This document shows positions 21,594 to 33,471 of a stretch of 64,000 nucleotides of DNA, piece by piece. How positions within the stretch are numbered: position 1 is the stretch's first letter; every line of letters starts with the position of its first letter. The stretch spans positions 4,402,001 through 4,466,000 of the forward strand of contig NZ_CP035042.1 in assembly GCF_009834345.1 (NCBI RefSeq), read 5' to 3'. Made by a program: the position numbers and the translations under genes. The DNA comes from Billgrantia tianxiuensis. Lineage in GTDB: Bacteria; Pseudomonadota; Gammaproteobacteria; Pseudomonadales; Halomonadaceae. The notes under the pieces are model-generated. The model was not told where the DNA came from. It did no database searches and saw only the letters and a list, made by a program, of their open reading frames with translations.

Positions 21594-22097
21594 TCAGGCG
21601 GCTTGCTCCTGCTTCTGATCGCGCAGTGCGGCCAGGGTACGAACCAGCTTGCCGGCGGAAGCTTCCTTCATGACGGACATCAGCTTGGCGATGGCCTCGT
21701 CATAAGTCGGCAGGGTCGCCAGACGGTCGATATCGCTCGCCGGGATCAGCTCGCCTTCGTAGGCCAGCGCCTTGATCTCGAAGTTCTTCTCATCCTTGGC
21801 GAACTCCTTGAACAGGCGGGCGGCAGCGCCCGGATGCTCAGTGGAGAAGGCCAGCAGAGTCGGACCAACGAAACTCTCGTTCAGACACTCCCAGGGAGTG
21901 CCGGAAAGGGCGCGGCGTGCCAGGGTGTTGCGAACAACACGCAGCTGGACGCCATTCTCGCGCGCCTGCTTGCGCAGGCCGGTCATCTTCTCGACCGTGA
22001 CGCCACGAGAATCGGCAACGACGACGGAGAGAGCGCCCTTGGCGGCTTCACTGACCTCGGCAACGATCGCTTTCTTGCCTTCAAGTGCTAGTGGCAC
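21594..22097 (-). CDS. rplJ: 50S ribosomal protein L10
   Basis: L10 is the stalk base that holds L7/L12 dimers; in E. coli the L10-L12 complex represses its own leader. The frame is open upstream, but a GTG start (complement of 22095-22097) gives (M)[19 protein letters not shown] and 167 residues, and an AAGGAG Shine-Dalgarno lies 8 nt before it. Longer starts would add a non-conserved N-terminus. The C-terminal L12-binding helix ends [10 protein letters not shown]. The gene follows rplA after a 270 bp leader. Confidence 0.93.
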   Translation of the reverse strand: MPLALEGKKAIVAEVSEAAKGALSVVVADSRGVTVEKMTGLRKQARENGVQLRVVRNTLARRALSGTPWECLNESFVGPTLLAFSTEHPGAAARLFKEFAKDEKNFEIKALAYEGELIPASDIDRLATLPTYDEAIAKLMSVMKEASAGKLVRTLAALRDQKQEQAA

Positions 22098-22367
22098 AGT
22101 GATCACTCCTTCGTGCCGGAACCGCACGAAAGTGGGGCTCCGGAGGTTACCATCTCTCCCAGGTAGCCAAAGGCATACCGGGAGTCCTGGGTGATGGTGC
22201 ACACCAGCGCTCTGGCGGCCACACCATCTGCGCAGGCATCCCTAGGGGAGATTAAGCCGCCCACTCGAGAGAAGGCGGCACCTGCGGTCTTTGACGGCGC
22301 CCCTCATGCTCTGAACAGAGCACTTGGGGACCGCAAAGTTTCTTACAACGCTTCGCTCTGCCTCGCC
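22098..22367 (-). promoter_or_regulatory. Structured rplJ leader (presumed L10 control region)
   Basis: This 270 bp gap follows rplA. Just past the rplA stop the minus strand can fold GCGGTC (complement of 22329-22334) with GACCGC (complement of 22284-22289), enclosing a perfect GCTCTG-AA-CAGAGC hairpin at 22308-22321. The position matches the rplA-rplJ spacer that carries the L10(L12)4 target and a transcription start in other gammaproteobacteria. Its function here is inferred from position. Confidence 0.5.
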
Positions 22368-23060
22368 TTACACGAAGGCAGAGTGATCGAGGGTCAGACC
22401 CGGGCCCATGGTAGTGGACAGGGTGACCTTCTTGAAATAGATACCCTTGGACGTGCTCGGCTTGAGACGCTTGAGGTCGGCGACCAGCGCTTCCAGGTTG
22501 CCACGGATGGCGTCGGCCTCGAAGTCAACCTTGCCCAGCGTGGTGTGAATGATACCGTTCTTGTCGGTACGGAAACGCACCTGGCCGGCTTTGGCGTTCT
22601 TCACCGCAGTCGCCACGTCGGGAGTCACGGTGCCGACCTTGGGGTTCGGCATCAGGCCGCGCGGACCGAGGATCTGACCCAGCTGGCCGACCACACGCAT
22701 GGCGTCCGGCGAGGCGATGACCACGTCGAAATCGAGCTGACCCTTCTTGACCTGCTCGGCCAGATCATCCATGCCGACGACGTCAGCACCGGCTTCCTTG
22801 GCGGCATCGGCGTTGGCACCCTGGGTAAACACGGCGACGCGCACGTCCTTGCCGGTCCCGTTGGGCATCACGGTAGCACCGCGCACCACCTGATCGGATT
22901 TACGCGGATCGACGCCCAGATTGATGGCGACGTCCAGCGACTCCTTGAACTTGACGGTAGAGAGCTCAGCGAGCAGTGCCACGGCTTCCTCGAGGGAATA
23001 AGCCTTGGTGGCATCGACCTTCTCGCGAATCATCTGTGCGCGCTTGGAAAGCTTGGCCAT
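22368..23060 (-). CDS. rplA: 50S ribosomal protein L1
   Basis: L1 forms the mobile stalk that steers deacylated tRNA from the E site and represses the rplKA mRNA in E. coli. The 230-residue product begins [20 protein letters not shown] and contains the L1 signature near [20 protein letters not shown] (around residues 122-141). The C-terminal end is a few residues shorter than in E. coli (234). It starts 2 bp after rplK. Confidence 0.97.
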   Translation of the reverse strand: MAKLSKRAQMIREKVDATKAYSLEEAVALLAELSTVKFKESLDVAINLGVDPRKSDQVVRGATVMPNGTGKDVRVAVFTQGANADAAKEAGADVVGMDDLAEQVKKGQLDFDVVIASPDAMRVVGQLGQILGPRGLMPNPKVGTVTPDVATAVKNAKAGQVRFRTDKNGIIHTTLGKVDFEADAIRGNLEALVADLKRLKPSTSKGIYFKKVTLSTTMGPGLTLDHSAFV

Positions 23061-23062
23061 GA

Positions 23063-23494
23063 TCAGAGACCCTCCACGTTCAGGCCCATGCTGCGGGCGC
23101 TACCGGCAATGGTACGCACCGCGGCGTCGAGATCGGCAGCCGTGAGATCCGGCTCCTTGGTCTTGGCGATCTCTTCGAGCTGCTCACGGGTCACGGTGCC
23201 GACCTTCTTCTTGTTCGGCTCACCGGAGCCGGACTTGATGCCAGCTGCCTTCTTCAGCAGGACGGCCGCCGGCGGCGTCTTGGTGATGAAGGTGAAGCTG
23301 CGGTCGGAATAAACGGTAATCACCACGGGAGTCGGCAGACCCGGCTCGATGTCCTGGGTCGCGGCGTTGAACGCCTTGCAGAACTCCATGATGTTAACGC
23401 CGTGCTGACCCAGCGCGGGGCCCACGGGGGGACTCGGATTGGCCTTACCGGCTGCAACCTGCAGCTTGATGTAAGCCTGTACTTTCTTGGCCAT
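23063..23494 (-). CDS. rplK: 50S ribosomal protein L11
   Basis: L11 binds the GTPase-associated 23S rRNA and is needed for RelA activation and thiostrepton action. The 143-residue product begins [20 protein letters not shown], followed by [20 protein letters not shown], the proline-rich N-terminal domain. The C-terminal rRNA-binding domain includes [15 protein letters not shown] and ends [13 protein letters not shown]. It is 91 bp downstream of nusG and 2 bp upstream of rplA. Confidence 0.97.
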   Translation of the reverse strand: MAKKVQAYIKLQVAAGKANPSPPVGPALGQHGVNIMEFCKAFNAATQDIEPGLPTPVVITVYSDRSFTFITKTPPAAVLLKKAAGIKSGSGEPNKKKVGTVTREQLEEIAKTKEPDLTAADLDAAVRTIAGSARSMGLNVEGL

Positions 23495-23585
23495 GATTGA
23501 CTCCAGTTGGGTAGTAGCGCCTTGCGGCTCCCCGGGTTAAACGACCGCCGAAGCGGTCGACAGCAAACTCAAAAGCCGAGATGTA

Positions 23586-24119
23586 TCACTCTTTCTCGAC
23601 CTGCGAGAATTCCAGCTCGACAGGCGTCGCCCGGCCGAAGATCAGCACGCTGACCTGGAGACGACTCTTGTCGTAGTTGACCTCTTCGACGACACCATTG
23701 AAATCGGCGAAGGGACCGTCAATGACACGCACGGACTGCCCCGGCTCGAACATGGTCTTGGGCCGCGGCTTGTCGGTACCGTCCTTCACCCGGCGCAGGA
23801 TGGCATCAGCCTCTCGCTGAGTAATCGGCGCCGGCTTCTCCTTGGTGCCACCAATGAACCCCATGACCCGGGGCGTCTCGTTGACCAGATGCCAGGTGGC
23901 GTCGTCCATTTCCATCTCGACCAGCACGTAGCCGGGATAGAACTTGCGCTCGCTTTTACGGCGCTTGCCGTCACGCACCTCGACGACCTCTTCGGTCGGC
24001 ACCAGAATCTCGCCGAAACGGTCCTCCATGCCATACATCTTCACGCGCTCCTTGAGGGAACGCATGACATGCTTCTCGAAGCCGGAGTAGGCGTGAACGA
24101 CGTACCAACGCTTGGACAT
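23586..24119 (-). CDS. nusG: Transcription termination/antitermination factor NusG
   Basis: NusG binds RNA polymerase through its N-terminal NGN domain and contacts Rho or S10 through its C-terminal KOW domain. The 177-residue product starts [20 protein letters not shown]. The KOW domain is seen at about 125-170 with [20 protein letters not shown]. It lies 8 bp downstream of secE, the usual pairing. The boxA sites of the rRNA operon in this window would be among its targets. Confidence 0.97.
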   Translation of the reverse strand: MSKRWYVVHAYSGFEKHVMRSLKERVKMYGMEDRFGEILVPTEEVVEVRDGKRRKSERKFYPGYVLVEMEMDDATWHLVNETPRVMGFIGGTKEKPAPITQREADAILRRVKDGTDKPRPKTMFEPGQSVRVIDGPFADFNGVVEEVNYDKSRLQVSVLIFGRATPVELEFSQVEKE

Positions 24120-24127
24120 GAAGACTC

Positions 24128-24496
24128 CTAACCGATGACGCCGGACATCGCCCAGCTAAGAAGGGTGTCGATCAGCCACAGCATCAGCCCGACGACCAGC
24201 ACGGCCACCAGTACGATGGCAGTCGTCTGCACGGTCTCGGGACGGGTCGGCCACACCACGCGCTGAATTTCTTTCTTTGCGTTCTTGGCCAACTCGGCAA
24301 GGTCCCGCCCCTTGGCGGTAGTCAGCGCAATCGCCGCAGCACCCGCACACAGCACGACGACACCAAGTACACGATAGAGAAGCGCCTGGTCGGCAAAGTA
24401 GGTATTCCCCACCACCGCCAGCACCACCAACGTGACGACAACCGCCCACTTGAGCCCGTCGCGGCGCGACTCCTGCACCTCGGCGTTGTGTTTCAT
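24128..24496 (-). CDS. secE: Preprotein translocase subunit SecE
   Basis: SecE clamps the two halves of the SecY channel. The frame is open far upstream through the tRNA, but the start taken is the ATG complementary to 24494-24496 ([20 protein letters not shown]), giving 122 residues. Three membrane segments are visible (about 16-33, 41-60 and 91-115), as in the E. coli-type protein, with the conserved amphipathic [20 protein letters not shown] before the last. It lies between tRNA-Trp and nusG. Confidence 0.94.
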   Translation of the reverse strand: MKHNAEVQESRRDGLKWAVVVTLVVLAVVGNTYFADQALLYRVLGVVVLCAGAAAIALTTAKGRDLAELAKNAKKEIQRVVWPTRPETVQTTAIVLVAVLVVGLMLWLIDTLLSWAMSGVIG

Positions 24497-24564
24497 GAAA
24501 ACGAGACTCCTCAGGGTGCGGCAATCGAGTATGTTCGTATGAAGAATGCCAACCTGGGGAAGGT

Positions 24565-24640
<76 letters not shown>

Positions 24641-24744
24641 GTATCTGGTATGCAGCACCTCTTGCAGGCCGCATGCACAACAGCGGGCGCCATGATAGCG
24701 AATGACTCGCCGACTGGCAACCCTTCCCGACGAACCACCGCCGT

Positions 24745-24774
24745 GAAGAAAAGAAAGGCGAGCCTTCGCTCGCC
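24745..24774 (-). terminator. Intrinsic terminator after the Tyr-Gly-Thr tRNA cluster
   Basis: On the minus strand GGCGAGC-GAAG-GCTCGCC (24757-24774) is followed by TTTCTTTTCTTC (complement of 24745-24756). It lies 9 bp after tRNA-Thr. It separates the tRNA cluster from tRNA-Trp-secE-nusG and occupies the place where tufB is found in many relatives. Confidence 0.92.
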
Positions 24775-24783
24775 TCTCCGAAT

Positions 24784-24858
24784 TGGAGCTCATGGACGGA
24801 TTTGAACCGTCGACCTCACCCTTACCAAGGGTGTGCTCTACCCCTGAGCTACATGAGC
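24784..24858 (-). tRNA. tRNA-Thr (anticodon GGT)
   Basis: A 75 nt minus-strand cloverleaf begins GCTCATGTAGCTCAGGGGTA, with the anticodon loop TTGGTAA and T-arm GGTTCAAATCC, and ends in an encoded CCA (complement of 24784-24786). It is the last tRNA of the Tyr-Gly-Thr cluster and is followed directly by a strong intrinsic terminator. Confidence 0.97.
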
Positions 24859-24898
24859 AAAACTTTTGGCACTACCGATTTACATTCAAGGCAATACC

Positions 24899-24972
<74 letters not shown>

Positions 24973-25018
24973 CTACCCACTCTTTCCAACCCAGACCCCA
25001 GGCCTCGATCAGCTTATC

Positions 25019-25102
<84 letters not shown>

Positions 25103-25114
25103 AGATGGCGGCCC

Positions 25115-25142
25115 ATTCTACCGCCTACCGAAACCATGTCAA
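25115..25142 (-). promoter_or_regulatory. Promoter of the tRNA-Tyr-Gly-Thr cluster
   Basis: Minus-strand TTGACA (complement of 25137-25142), a 16 bp spacer and TAGAAT (complement of 25115-25120), followed by a GC-rich GGGCC discriminator. The 16 bp spacer and TAGAAT are the same as in both rRNA promoters of this window, and a GC-rich discriminator is typical of stringently controlled stable-RNA promoters. Confidence 0.82.
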
Positions 25143-25219
25143 GGGCTTATTTTTCAGCCACTTGCCAAAACAGCGCAGCATAGCCGCACGCCCATGGCTT
25201 CGGAACGCGCTGCATTGTG

Positions 25220-26058
25220 TCAAAGCAACATGGAGAATGCAAGGCCTGCCCGAATTTTTTCCAGCCCTGCAGGCGACGGGACTCGCGGTGCCCCGGACAT
25301 GCGCCCGGCTCGCTCGGCCGCTGTCAGGGGAAAGCACGCTTCCAGGCCGCCATAGACCATATCGGGCCATACCGCATGCGGGGAGTGCACCCCTCGCGCC
25401 ACAACCCGGGCATCCCCCCGGTCAGCAACATCGGCAACGCCACTCCTTCGCGATCGCACACTTCGGCGTAGATGCGGTTCACTGCACTGACGGCAGCCAG
25501 GTAGATCCCATGATTGACCGCCTCGACGGTGCGCTTGCCAGGCAGCAGCAACTCCTCAGCCTCGCTGTCGGGATCAATGGCGACGTTACGGGTGCCAAGC
25601 TTGAGGCTTTCCTTCATCAAGCGCAGGCCCGGCAGGATGTAGCCTCCCAAGTGACGCCCACCCGGCAGCACGAAATCGATGGTGATGGCACTGCCACAGT
25701 CCACGGCGCAGCAGCCGCCAGCCAATTGGTAGCCGGCCAGCACACCCATCCAGCGATCGACACCCAGCCGATGCGGCTCCTCATAGCCGTTGACCACACC
25801 CAGCGCCTCAGGCACCGAACGTGCCACATGTACGCTACGCACCCGGCTCTGTAACAGCGCCACGGTCTGCTCCAGCACCGCCTGGCGAGCAACGCTGGAG
25901 ATGCGTACCGCCTCGACCACGTCGAGATCCGGTATGTCGGAACCAGGCTTCCACTCCTCACGAGTCCAGACGGCGCCCCGAGAGCGAATCTCGCTGCTGT
26001 CGGCATCCTTCAGTCGCCATTTGGAAAGCGTATTGCCGATGTCCAGGTCAAGGATCAT
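25220..26058 (-). CDS. coaX: Type III pantothenate kinase (one-base deletion near the 3' end)
   Basis: CoaX phosphorylates pantothenate, the first step of coenzyme A synthesis. It starts MILDLDIGNTLSKWRLKDAD with the DIGNT nucleotide motif (6-10); GVDRWMG and AVDCGSAITIDF follow. As written the frame reaches LLTGGMPGLW and diverges. Adding one C to the six-C run at 25414-25419 restores the family motif GGDA, then RVVARGVHSPHAVWP and YGGLEACFP, and runs to a stop at 25220, giving 279 residues, slightly long for the family. The unread frame stops at 25324. The first codon overlaps birA by 4 bp. A sequence error is likely. Confidence 0.85.
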
Positions 26059-27038
26059 GTACGCCCACGCACGCTGATCTCTCCTCCCCCCAGGCGCTCA
26101 CGCCCGTCACTATGACGAATCCACAGATTGCCCGACTCATCCACACTCTCGGCTGTCGCCACCAGACGCTGCTGTCCACGCAGCACGTCCACCTCACACC
26201 CCCGAAAGGCATGGCGTGCGTTCCACTCCTCCTGCCAGGCAGCGAACCCCATCGACTCGTAGCCTGCCAGCAGCGGCAACAGCTCGTCCAGCAATTCGAC
26301 ACCCAACTGGTTGCGTGACAACGCTGGCACCTGATCATGAACCGCAGCTACGCGCTGTTCGATCTGTGCACGAAACCCATCAGGAAGGCTGAAGTTGATA
26401 CCCATGCCCACCACGACTTCGCAAGGGCCTCCCATGTCTCCGCTGATCTCGACCAGGATACCGGCCAGTTTACCCAGCCCACCCTCTGCATCAGCAAGCA
26501 GAACATCGTTGGGCCACTTCAATCGGGGCCGCATACCATGGCGCTCGAGCGCCCTGGCCAAGGCTACGCCCACCGCCAGACTCAACCCCTCCAGTGCCGC
26601 GACCCCGGACTCGAAACGCCATCCTACCGACAACATGAGCGCACGCCCCCATGGAGTCGACCAGACACGTCCACGTCGGCCACGACCAGCGCTCTGCTGC
26701 TCCACCAAGCACACCTCTCCATGTCCGGCGCCGTGGGCAAAGCGCTGGCGGATGAACTCGTTGCTGGATGGCAGCGTCTCCTCCACGAACAGCCTGGCGA
26801 GATGCTGACGCCCCTGGCGTGACAGGCCGGCCACGATCTTTCTGCCGTCCATCAGCTCCAGCGGCATGGTCAGACGGTACCCCTGCCCCTTGACCGCCTC
26901 GAGAGGAATATCCATCGCCTCGAGCTTCTTCAATTGCTTCCAGACCGCAGTGCGGGATACTCCCAACCGTTCGCCCAGCTGCTCGCCGGAGTGGAAGTCT
27001 CCATCACTCAGCAGCCGAATGAGGTCGCCGATGGTCAT
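26055..27038 (-). CDS. birA: Bifunctional biotin ligase / biotin operon repressor BirA
   Basis: BirA attaches biotin to the carboxyl carrier protein and, with its N-terminal DNA-binding domain, represses biotin genes. The 327-residue product begins with a winged helix (GERLGVSRTAVWKQLKKLEA, residues 22-41), showing it is the regulatory class. The catalytic domain carries the biotinyl-AMP loop GRGRRGR (118-124) and KWPNDVL, and the C-terminal SH3-like domain ends GGGEISVRGRT. It overlaps coaX by 4 bp. It is downstream of the rRNA operon terminators, in the same direction. Confidence 0.95.
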   Translation of the reverse strand: MTIGDLIRLLSDGDFHSGEQLGERLGVSRTAVWKQLKKLEAMDIPLEAVKGQGYRLTMPLELMDGRKIVAGLSRQGRQHLARLFVEETLPSSNEFIRQRFAHGAGHGEVCLVEQQSAGRGRRGRVWSTPWGRALMLSVGWRFESGVAALEGLSLAVGVALARALERHGMRPRLKWPNDVLLADAEGGLGKLAGILVEISGDMGGPCEVVVGMGINFSLPDGFRAQIEQRVAAVHDQVPALSRNQLGVELLDELLPLLAGYESMGFAAWQEEWNARHAFRGCEVDVLRGQQRLVATAESVDESGNLWIRHSDGRERLGGGEISVRGRT

Positions 27039-27110
27039 GCCTGTGCCCTAACCGGGAAAAGATCCATTCTAGCGAACTGCCGCTGTTGCGGAAACGCATT
27101 GATCGGATAA

Positions 27111-27139
27111 AGAAAAACCCCGACCAGTTGGCAGGGGTT
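27111..27139 (-). terminator. Third (distal) rRNA operon terminator
   Basis: Minus-strand AACCCC (complement of 27134-27139) pairs with GGGGTT (complement of 27116-27121) around a 12 nt loop, followed by TTTCT. It belongs to the outer copy of a 95 bp tandem repeat. Confidence 0.75.
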
Positions 27140-27302
27140 ACTGAAGAGATGCCTGACGATGTCCAGGGCGGCTCCCCGCGACTCTCCATGGGAGGCCCCT
27201 CAGACGGCGAAACCCCGACCAGTTGGCCGGGGTTTCTGAAGAAATGCCTGACGATGTCCAGGGCGGCTCCCCGCGACTCTCCGTGGGAGGTCCCTAAACG
27301 GC
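27116..27302 (-). repeat. Two 95 bp tandem repeats derived from the 5S 3' end and terminator
   Basis: Units starting at 27116 and 27211 share aaccccgaccagttgg, ctgaaga-atgcctgacgatg, tccagggcggctccccgcga and ctctcc-tgggagg. Each has the 12 bp 5S end tgcctgacgatg (27150-27161, 27245-27256) in the same spacing as the real 5S (27341-27352), followed by a decayed likeness of the 5S 3' region. They look like relics of repeated 5S-terminator units. No complete second 5S gene remains. Confidence 0.75.
27209..27236 (-). terminator. Second rRNA operon terminator
   Basis: Minus-strand GAAACCCCG pairs with CGGGGTTTC (27209-27217 with 27228-27236) around a CCAACTGGT-type loop. It is the middle of three similar hairpins spaced 95-96 bp apart. 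Confidence 0.75.
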
Positions 27303-27332
27303 GAAACCCAGCCTCTTGCGAAGCTGGGTTTC
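27303..27332 (-). terminator. First rRNA operon terminator, just after 5S
   Basis: A perfect 10 bp stem GAAACCCAGC/GCTGGGTTTC (27303-27312 with 27323-27332) begins 7 bp past the mature 5S 3' end. It is the first of three consecutive terminators. Confidence 0.85.
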
Positions 27333-27339
27333 TGAAAAG

Positions 27340-27459
27340 ATGCCTGACGATGACCTACTCTCGCATGGGGAGGCCCCACACTACCATCGGCGCTGAGCGG
27401 TTTCACTGCTGAGTTCGGCATGGGATCAGGTGGTTCCCACTCGCTATGGTCGTCAGGCG
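27340..27459 (-). rRNA. rrf: 5S ribosomal RNA
   Basis: A 120 nt minus-strand gene. The 5' end CGCCTGACGACCATAGCGAG pairs with the 3' end CGTCAGGCAT, and the internal CCCATGCCGAACTCAGCAGT and GATGGTAGTGTGGGG are canonical 5S segments. Ends were set by alignment from memory to E. coli 5S, so they are good to about 2 nt. It lies 79 bp downstream of 23S. Confidence 0.96.
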
Positions 27460-27483
27460 AAAACGGTTGGAATCATGCCGACG

Positions 27484-27538
27484 CTACGTCTCGTCGTATC
27501 CGTCAATTGCGCGCGATGCGCAGACCCCTTGGGGTTAT

Positions 27539-27549
<11 letters not shown>
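27484..27549 (-). other. 23S processing stem (3' arm; partner at 30413-30487)
   Basis: The sequence around the 23S 3' end (27484-27549) is largely complementary to the one around the 5' end (30413-30487). For example, cagaccccttggggttatat pairs with ataacccgaaggggtctg. Such a long stem is the RNase III substrate that releases pre-23S rRNA in other bacteria. Confidence 0.8.
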
Positions 27550-30423
<2,874 letters not shown>

Positions 30424-30495
30424 ATATAACCCGAAGGGGTCTGGTCTGCGATCACGTACGACAATTGCCGGATACGCTTGAGACGTATCTCTTGC

Positions 30496-30517
30496 GTTTT
30501 CTCCTTGCGGAGAAAAC
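30496..30517 (-). other. Perfect hairpin downstream of the spacer boxA
   Basis: Arms gttttctcc (30496-30504) and ggagaaaac (30509-30517) form a 9 bp stem with a 4 nt loop, starting 19 nt after boxA in the direction of transcription. The boxA-then-hairpin order resembles phage nut sites, while E. coli rrn leaders have the hairpin (boxB) before boxA. It may also help 23S processing. Confidence 0.55.
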
Positions 30518-30536
30518 TTGTCAGCATGATTCACAT

Positions 30537-30548
30537 TGTTAAAGAGCA
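30537..30548 (-). promoter_or_regulatory. boxA antitermination site before 23S
   Basis: The minus strand reads TGCTCTTTAACA, an exact match to the bacterial rRNA boxA consensus bound by NusB-S10. It lies 114 nt upstream of the 23S 5' end, the usual spacer location. Confidence 0.9.
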
Positions 30549-30674
30549 GACTGTCAATCGACAGTCATAAACCCGACATCGCAAGGTACGACGATGGCTT
30601 ATGACTGCAGATCCGATCAGGGTAGACTGTGGGAAGCGGGTGGTGAGGAGTGGCGAAGCCAAACGATCTGAGGC

Positions 30675-30738
30675 TAGGCGAAAGGTGACGACGCATAGTT
30701 CGCTATGCGAGGTGCCTTTCAACGACGCATCAGGAAGT
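30675..30738. repeat. Palindromic spacer element, copy 1
   Basis: Core cgacgcatag-ttcg-ctatgcgag with outer arms gaaagg (30680-30685) and cctttc (30715-30720). It abuts the tRNA-Ala 3' end. The core matches copy 2 exactly in its arms, but the outer arms differ in sequence while keeping pairing. Confidence 0.7.
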
Positions 30739-30739
30739 T

Positions 30740-30815
30740 TGGTGGAGCCAAGCGGGATCGAACCGCTGACCTCCTGCGTGCAAGGCAGGCGCTCTCCCAG
30801 CTGAGCTATGGCCCC
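30740..30815 (-). tRNA. tRNA-Ala (anticodon TGC)
   Basis: A 76 nt minus-strand cloverleaf begins GGGGCCATAGCTCAGCTGGG, with the anticodon loop TTGCACG and T-loop GGTTCGATCCC, and ends in an encoded CCA. It lies in the 16S-23S spacer after tRNA-Ile, the standard order. Confidence 0.98.
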
Positions 30816-30834
30816 GAAGGCAATTTGTGTGAGA

Positions 30835-30900
30835 CAAGGCGCTTCGATGCGACGCATAGCCTGCTATGCGAGTATCGGAGCAACGCAGTATCACGCAAAT
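30835..30900. repeat. Palindromic spacer element, copy 2
   Basis: Core cgacgcatag-cctg-ctatgcgag (30852-30872) with outer arms gcttcgat (30841-30848) and atcggagc (30874-30881), pairing over 8 positions with one G-T. It abuts the tRNA-Ile 3' end exactly as copy 1 abuts tRNA-Ala. The surrounding aaggcg and caacgca match copy 1 in position. Confidence 0.7.
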
Positions 30901-30901
30901 T

Positions 30902-30978
<77 letters not shown>

Positions 30979-31016
30979 GGCACTGTACGGTTGCAAGCTA
31001 AGCTGGTAACCGGCTG

Positions 31017-31081
31017 GCCGACCTCACCCTTCTTTCCACAAAGATCAGGGGGTGCGCTCTAACCAACTGAGCTACAGACCC
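31017..31081 (-). pseudogene. Partial second tRNA-Ile copy with a 12 nt insertion in the anticodon loop
   Basis: Transcribed before the intact tRNA-Ile and 38 bp from it. All 52 alignable positions, from the 5' end through the anticodon arm to position 49 or so, are identical to the real gene. Differences are one extra G in the stem-loop junction and a 12 nt insertion (31032-31043) placed exactly between the GAT anticodon and the following A. The insert, CTTTGTGGAAAG, is self-complementary. The T-arm and the 3' acceptor strand are missing, so it cannot form a tRNA. Confidence 0.8.
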
Positions 31082-31140
31082 GGCTTGCTACCGATGCATC
31101 GGCGATCGCTCGCCGACCCAAACAGTCTTTGCTCTGGCCG

Positions 31141-31161
31141 ATCAGGTAATTCATTGTGGGC
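31141..31161 (-). other. 16S processing stem (3' arm; partner at 32881-32900)
   Basis: Positions 31141-31161 (atcaggtaattcattgtggg and c) are the reverse complement of 32881-32900, apart from one bulged base. The two arms bracket 16S rRNA at 28 bp and about 150 bp from its ends, the expected RNase III stem. Confidence 0.85.
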
Positions 31162-31188
31162 ACTTGCCGCGAGGCGTGATACGTCGTT

Positions 31189-32728
<1,540 letters not shown>

Positions 32729-32904
32729 AAGATCGTGCGGTTCTTGCTCGCCCCTTCCCGAAGAAACGGACGAAAGCGAACCAAACTCGGCTCAAGGTCA
32801 AAGCTTCTCAAAAGACCCGAAGGTCTCGACGAGTCGCTTGCCTTGAAATGGTGTGACTTCTCACCACCTCATCGACAAGCGCCCACATGAATTACCTGAT
32901 CGAT

Positions 32905-32916
32905 TGTTAAAGAGCG
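32905..32916 (-). promoter_or_regulatory. boxA antitermination site in the 16S leader
   Basis: The minus strand reads CGCTCTTTAACA, one mismatch from the boxA consensus. It is immediately upstream of the 16S processing stem and 110 nt downstream of promoter P2. Confidence 0.85.
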
Positions 32917-33025
32917 GCTCCTTTTCTCTTCAAGCCTCAGCCTGAAGCGCGGAGCGTCTCGCTTGCCGTCGTGGCCGTCAATCCTGGGATCAAGCGGCCT
33001 CGCCAGCGCCCTGCGAGGAAGGCGT

Positions 33026-33053
33026 ATTCTACTGAAGCGCCGGAGTTTGTCAA
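33026..33053 (-). promoter_or_regulatory. rRNA operon promoter P2
   Basis: Minus-strand TTGACA (complement of 33048-33053), a 16 bp spacer and TAGAAT (complement of 33026-33031), followed by ACGCC. It is the promoter nearer 16S, about 300 bp upstream of the mature 5' end. Confidence 0.85.
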
Positions 33054-33151
33054 CTCTCTTCGAGGCCGTCACCGAGGTGACCCTGACCGCGAAGACCAGC
33101 CGGAGCCGGCGACCGCAAGCCCGTTGCCAGACTTGCTTTCGAGTGGGGCGC

Positions 33152-33179
33152 ATTCTACCGAATCCGCCGTGGGCGTCAA
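33152..33179 (-). promoter_or_regulatory. rRNA operon promoter P1
   Basis: Minus-strand TTGACG (complement of 33174-33179), a 16 bp spacer and TAGAAT (complement of 33152-33157), followed by the GC-rich GCGCC. It is 126 bp upstream of P2. An AT-rich stretch (33203-33220) lies further upstream, a possible Fis or UP-type region. This is the usual two-promoter arrangement. Confidence 0.85.
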
Positions 33180-33180
33180 G

Positions 33181-33434
33181 TGCGAACCTTGCGAAGCGAA
33201 TCGAAAAATTCAAATCATGACAACCACTTACCACCCTATCCACCGCCTGCAACGTTGCCCGTCGCCGGCAGCGGATGCGTACTTTACGGTTTTCCCCCGA
33301 GCCCCGCAAGGGGCGGCGGTAAAAAATTTCAGGAGCGTGACGATGCGATGACGAGACGCGGGCGAGCGAGCTATCCACAGGCACTCGCAGACGAGGGGTT
33401 GTGGATGGTTTTGCCCCAGGGGCGAAGACGACAA
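33181..33434. other. Gap between rRNA promoter P1 and pssA
   Basis: About 250 bp with no convincing gene. It contains the AT-rich stretch at 33203-33220, a gccccgcaaggggc hairpin near 33302-33315 without a T run on either side, and two partial DnaA-like words (tatccaca, ttgtggat). I see no further structure I can assign. Confidence 0.5.
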
Positions 33435-33453
33435 CGCCCGCGCGGGGCGGGCG
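33435..33453 (-). terminator. Possible terminator after pssA
   Basis: Minus-strand hairpin GCCCGC/GCGGGC (33447-33452 with 33436-33441) lies 19 bp after the pssA stop and is followed by GTTGTCGTC, only weakly T-rich. It separates pssA from the rRNA promoters. Confidence 0.5.
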
Positions 33454-33471
33454 CAATACCTGGCGATCGGC

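Noticed and set aside
27116..27352. CRISPR-like array from the 95 bp period
   Set aside because: Only two to three units, no unique spacers, and each unit contains a 5S end and a terminator.
33368..33410. DnaA boxes or a replication origin near tatccaca and ttgtggat
   Set aside because: Only two partial boxes, no AT-rich unwinding region beside them, and no dnaA/dnaN/gyrB context.
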